Program-made: the position numbers and the translations under genes
Shown: one piece after another, positions 7,664-12,791 of the stretch
Numbering within the stretch: position 1 is the stretch's first letter
Layout: each line of letters begins with the position of its first letter
From: Clostridiales bacterium
Lineage (GTDB): Bacteria > Bacillota_A > Clostridia > Oscillospirales > Acutalibacteraceae
DNA: 16,082 nt
Assembly: GCA_009774735.1 (NCBI GenBank)
Contig: VSOH01000017.1
Span: forward strand, 1-16,082
Reading direction: 5' to 3'
The notes under the pieces: model-generated
What the model was told of the DNA's origin: nothing
The model's input: the letters and a program-made list of their open reading frames with translations, nothing else
The model's database searches: none

Positions 7664-8302
7664 ATGGCTTTTGATTATAAGAAAGAATACAAGGAATTTT
7701 ATATGCCCAAGAAGAAACCAAGTATTGTCGAAATTCCGAAAATGAATTATATTGCGGTCAGAGGTAAAGGCAATCCGAATGACGAAAACGGCGAATATAA
7801 AAACAGTATCGGATTGCTCTATGCCATTGCTTTTACCATCAAAATGAGCTATAAAGGCACGCATAAAATTGACGGCTATTTTGAATATGTCGTACCTCCG
7901 CTTGAGGGCTTCTGGTGGCAGGAAAACACACAGGGCTTTGACTATAACAGAAAAGAGGATATGCATTTTATTTCCGTTATAAGATTGCCGGATTTTGTAA
8001 CAGAAGATGATTTCAAGTGGGCTGTTGATGAGGCAACCCAAAAGAAAAAACAGGATTTCTCAAAGGTAGAATTCTTTACTTATGATGAGGGTGTTTGTGT
8101 TCAGTGTATGCACATCGGCTCTTATGATAATGAGCCTGAAACAGCCACTTTGATGCACAAACATATGGAAGAAAACGGCTATGAGTTGGATATAACCGAC
8201 AGCAGACTTCATCACGAGATTTATTTGAGTGATCCGAGAAGATGTGATGAAAGCAAGCTGAAAACAGTTCTCAGGCATCCAATAAAAAAGATTTTAATGT
8301 AG
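7664..8302 (+). CDS. GyrI-like small-molecule-binding domain protein
   Basis: This 212-aa soluble protein belongs to the GyrI-like/SAV2435-type branch, whose members share the SHS2-derived fold of effector-binding domains. Recognisable stretches are FDYKKEYKEFYMPKKKP (3-19), VRGKGNPND (32-40), YFEYVVPPLEGFWW (72-85), CVQCMHIGSYDNEP (145-158) and LHHEIYLSDPRR (182-193). The tryptophan and histidine clusters are typical of the branch and probably line a ligand pocket; some relatives are reported to bind or hydrolyse small toxic molecules. The ATG at 7664 has a GAGGT ribosome site (7651-7655), and the ATGs at 7649 and 7658 fit it worse. It is divergent from a TipAL-type MerR regulator, suggesting a joint role in drug sensing or sequestration. 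Confidence 0.85.
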   Translation: MAFDYKKEYKEFYMPKKKPSIVEIPKMNYIAVRGKGNPNDENGEYKNSIGLLYAIAFTIKMSYKGTHKIDGYFEYVVPPLEGFWWQENTQGFDYNRKEDMHFISVIRLPDFVTEDDFKWAVDEATQKKKQDFSKVEFFTYDEGVCVQCMHIGSYDNEPETATLMHKHMEENGYELDITDSRLHHEIYLSDPRRCDESKLKTVLRHPIKKILM

Positions 8303-8367
8303 ATTATGGGATTATTCCCAATATTAAAAGGATAATATCAAAAAGCTTCTTAAGCATATGAATAATG

Positions 8368-8400
8368 AAAGCCACGGAATTTTCCGTGGCTTTACTGTTT
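8368..8400 (+). terminator. Intrinsic terminator after the GyrI-like gene
   Basis: AAAGCCACGGAA (8368-8379) pairs with TTCCGTGGCTTT (8382-8393), followed by a T-rich stretch. The innermost A-T pairs probably open to form the loop. A smaller inverted repeat, TGGGA-TTAT-TCCCA, lies at 8307-8320. The converging thiZ gene ends at 8409, so the same hairpin may also stop the opposite transcript, though its U tract there is poor. Confidence 0.8.
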
Positions 8401-8408
8401 TGCTCTTT

Positions 8409-9152
8409 TTATATATTACCAAGGGCATTGATTACCTGTTTTTTATATTTTAAAAATTCGGGTGTTAAATTAAAATCCCTGTCCCTTGGCTTTTTTTGGT
8501 CAATTATGATTTCATCGGTTATTTTACCCGGTTTGCCTGACAAAATCAAAATTCTGTCGGAAAGGAGTACAGCCTCGTCAATATCGTGGGTAATGAAAAT
8601 GGTTGATAAATCAATTTTCTCCATTACAGACAGATACCACGAATGCATTGCCCCTTTTGTGATTGTGTCAAGTGCGCTGAATGGCTCGTCAAGTAAGGCA
8701 ACGCCCTTAGATGCAAGATAGGTTCTTAAGAGTGCCGCCCTCTGCCGCATACCGCCCGAAAGCTGGGAGGGATAGTAATTTTCCGTGCCTTCAATGCCAA
8801 ATTCAGCGAAATGCGACAAAGCAATTTCTCTTGCCTCGGTTTTCTTTTTGCCTGAAAGCAGTAAAGGAAGAGCCACGTTATCAACTATTTTCTTATATGG
8901 CAGAAGTAAATCCTTTTGCAGCATATAGCTTATCTGACCGGGTGCTGCACTGATATCTTTCCCCTGCAGAATAATCCGACCGCTGTCTGCCTTATCAATG
9001 CCTGAAATACAGTTAAACAGTGTTGTTTTTCCTGCACCGCTGACACCGAGCAGGGACACAAGCTCACCCTTTTTAAGGGTGAGGCTTATATCCTCAATTA
9101 TTTTGTTATCGCCAAAGCTTTTTGTAATATGTTTAACAGATAAAATTTCCAT
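8409..9152 (-). CDS. thiZ: ABC transporter ATP-binding protein for thiamine-precursor uptake
   Basis: This 247-aa ATPase is of the nitrate/taurine/thiamine-precursor importer type. Walker A is GVSGAGKT (36-43), the Q-loop is Q79 in YMLQKDLLLPY, the signature is LSGGMRQR (131-138), Walker B is VALLDEP (151-157), and the H-loop is H189 in ITHDIDEA. It begins two bases after the thiY stop without a clear ribosome site, so translational coupling is likely. It is the last gene of a four-gene operon. Substrate assignment (a pyrimidine moiety of thiamine) rests on the thiY and YkoF-like neighbours and on the leader RNA rather than on the ATPase itself. Confidence 0.85.
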   Translation of the reverse strand: MEILSVKHITKSFGDNKIIEDISLTLKKGELVSLLGVSGAGKTTLFNCISGIDKADSGRIILQGKDISAAPGQISYMLQKDLLLPYKKIVDNVALPLLLSGKKKTEAREIALSHFAEFGIEGTENYYPSQLSGGMRQRAALLRTYLASKGVALLDEPFSALDTITKGAMHSWYLSVMEKIDLSTIFITHDIDEAVLLSDRILILSGKPGKITDEIIIDQKKPRDRDFNLTPEFLKYKKQVINALGNI

Positions 9153-9154
9153 AA

Positions 9155-10171
9155 TTATGATAAATAATCGTTTGAAAAACCTACGTTTTCGCTGATGTCT
9201 TTCTCAATCAGTTTATTGTCATAGAGCCAGCTGTAAAAACCGTTCCAGCGTGCAGGGTCAATGTATCCCCATTTTTCAGCATCGGCAATATACTGCTGTG
9301 AAATCCATTCCTGGCTTTCATAAACTAATTCCTCACTGCCAACAAGTGACTTGGTGTCGTCTGAATTAATGAGTATATCTGCAGCCTCTTTTGGATTTGC
9401 TATTGCAAATTCATAACCTTTTTTAGTTGCTTCAAGAAAAGCCTTTGCAGCGTCAGGATTCGTATTTAAGAATTCATTGTTTGCAACTAAAACAGGGGTG
9501 TAATAGTCGAACACCTCGTCAATATCCTTAAAGTAAAAGAAGTCAGTGTCAACACTGTTAACCTTTGCGTTAATACCACCCCAGCCGTAAAATACCCAGA
9601 TAGCATGGTCGGGATTCTGCTTAACGTCCTGCGCATCATCTGTAACGGTGTTAGGAATTTTTTCAACCTTGCTCCAGTCACCGCCGTCTTTTGTAACAAC
9701 AGCTTCCATTGTTGCAAGCTCAATGGGAGAATCCCAGGTTAAGTAGGTTTTGTTTGTTAATCCGGCAGGCTTATCCATACCCTGGCCCTTCAATGACATA
9801 ACACCTGATGTGTTGTGCTGAACAAGTGCAGTAACAGCAGTAACTTCAAGGGGTGTATCTGATGTTAGTGCAGCAGCAAGAATGTCCTGAAAATCTACTG
9901 CAAACTGTGCCTGACCTGCAGCACAGGCTTGTGTTGCACCGTTTTCAGGCGGCTGAACGATTGTTACATCAAGTCCTGCTTCTTCATAGTAGCCTTTTTC
10001 AAGAGCAACAAACATACCTGTATGGTTGGTGTTTGGTGTCCAGTCAAGACAAACAGTTATAGCTGTTTTTTCTTTATTATCGCTATTGTCCTTCTTGTCT
10101 GTTTTACTGCAGGCAGCAAAGCTGAAAATCAATGCTGCTGCAAGAACAAGGCAGATTATTCTTTTTTTCAT
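9155..10171 (-). CDS. thiY: Thiamine-pyrimidine-precursor binding lipoprotein (ThiY, NMT1/THI5-like)
   Basis: This 338-aa extracellular solute-binding lipoprotein has a signal peptide with lipobox FAAC (C21 becomes the lipidated first residue), followed by a charged linker. The NMT1/THI5-like domain opens with CLDWTPNTNHTGMFVALEKG, the hallmark of ThiY and related proteins that bind hydroxymethylpyrimidine or formylaminopyrimidine precursors of thiamine. Aromatic residues such as those in DWTPNTNH and in WVFYGWGG are candidates for stacking on the pyrimidine. The ATG at 10171 is chosen over one at 10204: it fits the signal peptide, has AAAGGAAAA upstream, and overlaps the permease stop as ATGA. 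The exact ligand is not determined by sequence. Confidence 0.9.
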   Translation of the reverse strand: MKKRIICLVLAAALIFSFAACSKTDKKDNSDNKEKTAITVCLDWTPNTNHTGMFVALEKGYYEEAGLDVTIVQPPENGATQACAAGQAQFAVDFQDILAAALTSDTPLEVTAVTALVQHNTSGVMSLKGQGMDKPAGLTNKTYLTWDSPIELATMEAVVTKDGGDWSKVEKIPNTVTDDAQDVKQNPDHAIWVFYGWGGINAKVNSVDTDFFYFKDIDEVFDYYTPVLVANNEFLNTNPDAAKAFLEATKKGYEFAIANPKEAADILINSDDTKSLVGSEELVYESQEWISQQYIADAEKWGYIDPARWNGFYSWLYDNKLIEKDISENVGFSNDYLS

Positions 10172-10950
10172 ATTTGTTTTCCTTTCACTTTTTTTCGTTC
10201 CCAAGGCATCGCAATATGCTGTATTAAAGAAACTATCGCAATAAGTAAAAGGCTGATTGCTGAAATGAACACAATCACAGCAAACATTTTGTCAAAGGCA
10301 TATGCTTTTTTTACTCTGGTCATATAAACACCCAGACCCTCAAAGCCGCCCAGCCATTCGGAAATAACTGCACCAACAATTGCGTAGGAGGCAGATATTT
10401 TAAGTCCTGAAAAAAATGAGTCTGCGGCAGACGGCAGCTTAATATGTTTAAATATCTGTAATCTGTTTGCACCCATTGAACGCATCATATTAATTTCATC
10501 CCTGTCGGTATTTTCAAAGCCGTTTAAAAGTCCGATGGATATGGGGAAAAAGGTGGTGATTACAACAAGGGTGATTTTGGGTGCCATTCCAAAGCCCATC
10601 CACAAAACAAGCAGAGGGGCAATTGCAATGGTGGGTATAGTCTGTGTTATGACCAGTATGGGATAAATTGCCTTTCGCAGAAAGCTGAATCGGTCCATTA
10701 AAGCAGCAACGATAAATGCCAGCATAATTCCGATGCCAAGCCCGTAAATTGCTTCCTGCAGTGTAACTGCTGCCTGTTTAAGCATTACCGAAAAATTGTT
10801 GATAAATGCCTTAGCAACGTCAAGCGGCGACGGCAGCATATATGCAGGTACAAGCTCAAAGTTATTGCACAAAAACCAAATTAAAATAATTACGGCAATT
10901 GCAATAACAGGGGCAAGCTTATTCGTGATGCTTTGATACTTTTTTGTCAA
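10168..10950 (-). CDS. thiX: ABC transporter permease for thiamine-precursor uptake
   Basis: This 260-aa inner-membrane permease of the BPD_transp_1 family has about six helices. The EAA loop EINMMRSMGANRLQIFKHIKLPSA starts near residue 152 and docks on the ATPase. The N-terminal periplasmic-side motif PAYMLPSPLDVAKAF is usual for SsuC/ThiX-type permeases. The start is a TTG at 10950 inside the preceding gene: there is no ATG or GTG in a suitable place, and GCGAGG (10960-10965) lies 9 bases upstream. The gene therefore overlaps its neighbour by 32 bp. Its TGA overlaps the thiY ATG by 4 bp. Confidence 0.87.
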   Translation of the reverse strand: MTKKYQSITNKLAPVIAIAVIILIWFLCNNFELVPAYMLPSPLDVAKAFINNFSVMLKQAAVTLQEAIYGLGIGIMLAFIVAALMDRFSFLRKAIYPILVITQTIPTIAIAPLLVLWMGFGMAPKITLVVITTFFPISIGLLNGFENTDRDEINMMRSMGANRLQIFKHIKLPSAADSFFSGLKISASYAIVGAVISEWLGGFEGLGVYMTRVKKAYAFDKMFAVIVFISAISLLLIAIVSLIQHIAMPWERKKVKGKQI

Positions 10951-11218
10951 TTGTTAAAACCTCGCCGTCAGGTGTGTAAACTACCTTTACATAAGCGCTT
11001 ACGCTTTCACAGCCTGCGTTGATTGCAACCTTCTGGCAGTTTGCAGCAATCTCCATAAGCTGATCGTAGCTGTCACCCTCAATAGTTGTTTCAAATGGAC
11101 CGACATAACAGTTTAAGCCTGAGCTTTTGATGTAGGCTATAACCTCATCAACAATTCTGATAAGCTCATCCTCGCTGTCAACCTGCGGTAAAACCTGAAT
11201 TGCTATACTTGCTTTCAT
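10919..11218 (-). CDS. YkoF/MTH1187-family thiamine-binding protein
   Basis: This 99-aa cytoplasmic protein is of the Thiamine_BP (formerly DUF77) family. The ferredoxin-like fold is suggested by alternating strands and helices: SIAIQVLP (4-11), ELIRIVDEVIAYIKSSGLNCYVGPFETTIEG (18-48), YDQLMEIAANCQKVAINAGCESVSAYVKVVY (51-81). The glycine-proline turn before FETTIEG is a strong family mark. YkoF homologues bind thiamine or its pyrimidine part and occur with ThiXYZ or YkoEDC transporters, so it may be a ligand carrier or sensor for the importer encoded downstream. The ATG at 11218 follows GGAAGGAAAG. It is the first gene after the riboswitch-like leader. Confidence 0.85.
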   Translation of the reverse strand: MKASIAIQVLPQVDSEDELIRIVDEVIAYIKSSGLNCYVGPFETTIEGDSYDQLMEIAANCQKVAINAGCESVSAYVKVVYTPDGEVLTIDKKVSKHHE

Positions 11219-11250
11219 AATCTTTCCTTCCTTTCTAAAGATTCTTAATA

Positions 11251-11290
11251 AATCAAAAAATAAAACACCCCTATACATAGATAGGGGTGT
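11251..11290 (-). terminator. Regulatory intrinsic terminator of the riboswitch leader
   Basis: On the - strand, ACACCCCTAT (complement of 11281-11290) pairs with ATAGGGGTGT (complement of 11265-11274) across a 6-base loop and is followed by UUUUAUUUUUU (11254-11264). It lies before the first gene of the operon rather than after a gene, so it is an attenuator. Its 5' arm CACCCCU is complementary to AGGGGUG in the aptamer (11381-11387). Confidence 0.9.
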
Positions 11291-11296
11291 GGTAAT

Positions 11297-11390
11297 GTCA
11301 TATATCTCGTCTAACACCGTCCATACTAATGCTCGGCTTAGAGGGTATAATCTCAGCCGCTTTTTATAATATAAAAGCAGCACCCCTGAC
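11297..11390 (-). ncRNA. TPP-riboswitch-like aptamer with divergent second arm
   Basis: Reading the - strand, the 5' part matches the TPP (THI-box) consensus closely: AGGGGUGC, a hairpin P3 (11359-11378, inverted repeat of GCTTTTTATA type), GGCUGAGA and UACCC. This half recognises the aminopyrimidine of thiamine. The expected pyrophosphate-binding arm (CCUGAU...GCG-AGGGA) is not present. Instead a long hairpin (11310-11342) pairs UCUAAGCCG with CGGUGUUAGA (one bulged G), has tandem A-G/G-A mismatches, a 3-bp stem and a UAGU loop. GUCA at the 5' end and UGAC at the 3' end can close a P1 helix. The element precedes a thiamine-precursor uptake operon. It is either a strongly diverged TPP riboswitch or a variant with another ligand. 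Confidence 0.72.
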
Positions 11391-11406
11391 TTATTAAGTT
11401 AGCTAC

Positions 11407-11435
11407 ATTATAATACTGATTTTTTCCTTTGTCAA
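11407..11435 (-). promoter_or_regulatory. Consensus sigma-A promoter of the thiamine-precursor uptake operon
   Basis: On the - strand, a perfect TTGACA (11430-11435) and a perfect TATAAT (11407-11412) are separated by 17 bp. The expected start near 11400 places the aptamer at the very beginning of the transcript. A full-consensus promoter suits a gene controlled by attenuation in the leader rather than by initiation. Confidence 0.92.
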
Positions 11436-11608
11436 ATATTATTTTCAAAAGAAAAATACAAGTTGTCTTATTTTATGACTTCTTCAAAATTCAAGTATTT
11501 ATAATCAGGATAAAATTGAGTGTGATATTTTATTGACCATTGAAAATATCTATGAAGAATGTAAAGGGTACAGAATGCTTATAGATAATTTTTAAATGTA
11601 ATGATGGT
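11436..11608. other. Short AT-rich intergenic stretch without a supported gene
   Basis: Between the uptake-operon promoter and the aldolase terminator no gene can be supported. A - strand open stretch of about 37 codons ending at 11468 translates into a protein-like but unrecognised sequence without a start codon and ribosome site. It could be a gene remnant or chance. Confidence 0.3.
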
Positions 11609-11651
11609 AAAAAAACAAGCACAACAAAAGTGAACCTTTGTTGCGCTTGTT
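11609..11651 (-). terminator. Intrinsic terminator after the aldolase-like gene
   Basis: AACAAGCACAACAAA (11614-11628) pairs with TTTGTTGCGCTTGTT (11637-11651) with a single mismatch. On the - strand the hairpin is followed by seven U residues (complement of 11609-11615). It lies 22 bp beyond the aldolase stop. Confidence 0.88.
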
Positions 11652-11672
11652 ATAGTTTTAAGCTTGTATTCA

Positions 11673-12650
11673 TTAATCGTTTTCAAGCAGACCTTTATAG
11701 AATTCGCAATAATCCTGTCTGTTGTCTGCAGTGAATGCCATAGCTTCACGTGGGTGACGGTTGAGCTGACCTGTCAGCATATACTGAACATCATATCCCC
11801 AAACAACGCCGCTTTCCTTGAGCGGATTGATATACTTTTCAAGGAAGGTGAGCAGGCTGTAAAGATTGTACTTCGGATTCTTCAAGAAGCCTAAAAGCAA
11901 TTCCATTGCACAGTTGCCGGCACCCCTGCCCATGCCTGATGCAGTAGCATCAAGGAAGGATACGCCGTAAGACATCGTTTCAATTGTATTGGCAAATGCA
12001 AGATTTTGGTTGTTGTGTGCATGGAAGCCGATTGCCTTGCCGTATTTTTCACCAATCTCAAGATACTGCTTTGCAAGCTTTCCTGCATTTTCGGGGTAGA
12101 GTGAGCCATAGCTGTCAACAAGATAAATTACATCAACACTGCTGTCACCAAGCATTTCAAGTGCAGCCTCAACCTGCTCGCTGTTTGCCTGGCTGATTGC
12201 CATAATATTGCAGGTGGTTTCGTAGCCGAGATTGTGAAAATGCTCAATCATTTCAATAGCAGCAGGGATTTGGTGAATATAGCAGGCTACACGCACCATA
12301 TCAATAACGCTTTCGCTTTTTGGAACAAAGTCATCCTTATAATCACATCTGCCTACGTCTGCCATTACTGCAATTTTCATATCGCTGATGTTATCGCCTA
12401 CAATTGAACGTAAATCAGCTTCATCACAGAATTTCCATTTTCCGAAATCCTTTGGGTCAAAAAGATTTTTTGAAGCACGATAACCGAACTCCATATAGTC
12501 AACGCCTGATTTTATATTAGATTTATAAAGCTCTGTAACAAATTCATCTGTAAATTCAAAATTGTTGCAAAGACCGCCGTCACGAATCGTTGCGTCAAGC
12601 ACTTTAACGTCCTTACGAACGGACATTAAGTTACCCTTTCTGTTGTTCAT
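11673..12650 (-). CDS. DRE-TIM metallolyase superfamily (HMGL-like) aldolase-type enzyme
   Basis: This 325-aa TIM-barrel enzyme is of the family that includes 4-hydroxy-2-oxovalerate aldolase, HMG-CoA lyase and isopropylmalate/homocitrate synthases. Superfamily marks are LDATIRDGG (18-26), with the metal-binding aspartate D19 and catalytic R23, and GFHAHNN (208-214), with metal ligands H210 and H212. A loop GMGRGAGN (239-246) sits where lyases have their glycine-rich region. No CoA-lyase or synthase-specific motif and no C-terminal regulatory domain is seen, so the aldol substrate is unknown. The gene is monocistronic, with its own promoter and terminator. The ATG at 12650 has GAGG 8 bases upstream; an ATG at 12626 also has a fair ribosome site and would remove eight residues. 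Homologues are often annotated only as aldolase catalytic-domain proteins. Confidence 0.8.
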   Translation of the reverse strand: MNNRKGNLMSVRKDVKVLDATIRDGGLCNNFEFTDEFVTELYKSNIKSGVDYMEFGYRASKNLFDPKDFGKWKFCDEADLRSIVGDNISDMKIAVMADVGRCDYKDDFVPKSESVIDMVRVACYIHQIPAAIEMIEHFHNLGYETTCNIMAISQANSEQVEAALEMLGDSSVDVIYLVDSYGSLYPENAGKLAKQYLEIGEKYGKAIGFHAHNNQNLAFANTIETMSYGVSFLDATASGMGRGAGNCAMELLLGFLKNPKYNLYSLLTFLEKYINPLKESGVVWGYDVQYMLTGQLNRHPREAMAFTADNRQDYCEFYKGLLEND

Positions 12651-12675
12651 AATTATAACCTCACTTAACTTTACT

Positions 12676-12702
12676 GCTTTAAAGCCCCAACACTTTAAAG
12701 TG
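12676..12702. repeat. Two TTTAAA-centred palindromes in the aldolase leader
   Basis: GCTTTAAAGC (12676-12685) and CACTTTAAAGTG (12691-12702) are both perfect palindromes, with centres 16 bp apart. They lie between the -10 box and the ribosome site of the aldolase-like gene, where bound repressor would block transcription. As RNA they could only form weak 3-4 bp hairpins, so a DNA operator is the better reading. Confidence 0.6.
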
Positions 12703-12712
12703 GATTAGTGAT

Positions 12713-12741
12713 ATTATAGCAGACCTTTTTATTAAAATCAA
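12713..12741 (-). promoter_or_regulatory. Sigma-A promoter of the aldolase-like gene
   Basis: On the - strand, TTGATT (12736-12741) and TATAAT (12713-12718) are separated by 17 bp, with TGC directly before the -10 box (extended -10). The predicted leader is about 55 bases and contains the two palindromes. Confidence 0.85.
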
Positions 12742-12749
12742 GTACAAAA

Positions 12750-12785
12750 TTAAAACACTCCGATATTTTGTAATACCGAAGTGTT
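12750..12785 (-). terminator. Intrinsic terminator after the GH30-type gene
   Basis: The - strand RNA pairs the complements of 12773-12785 and 12754-12766 in a 13-bp stem that includes two G-U pairs, followed by UUUUAAUUUU. On the + strand the same two positions become A-C mismatches, so the hairpin is stronger for the - transcript. It begins only 6 bp beyond the stop codon. Confidence 0.85.
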
Positions 12786-12791
12786 TCTTTA

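Noticed and set aside
8303..8367. Small inverted repeats (for example 8307-8320) as a possible RNA gene
   Set aside because: Stems are only about 5 bp and lie directly before a clear terminator; they are better read as 3' untranslated sequence.
11297..11390. HMP-PP (thiS-motif) riboswitch as an alternative call
   Set aside because: That class is a small aptamer embedded in its terminator. Here the aptamer is separate from the terminator and carries the TPP-type GCUGAGA and ACCC signals.
11468..11580. A - strand open stretch translating to a protein-like tail (…RYFQWSIKYHTQF then YPDYKYLNFEEVIK, stop)
   Set aside because: It has no start codon with a ribosome site, an in-frame stop closes it upstream, and the AT-rich composition alone gives many K, Y, F and N codons. 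A gene remnant is possible but cannot be supported without a database match.
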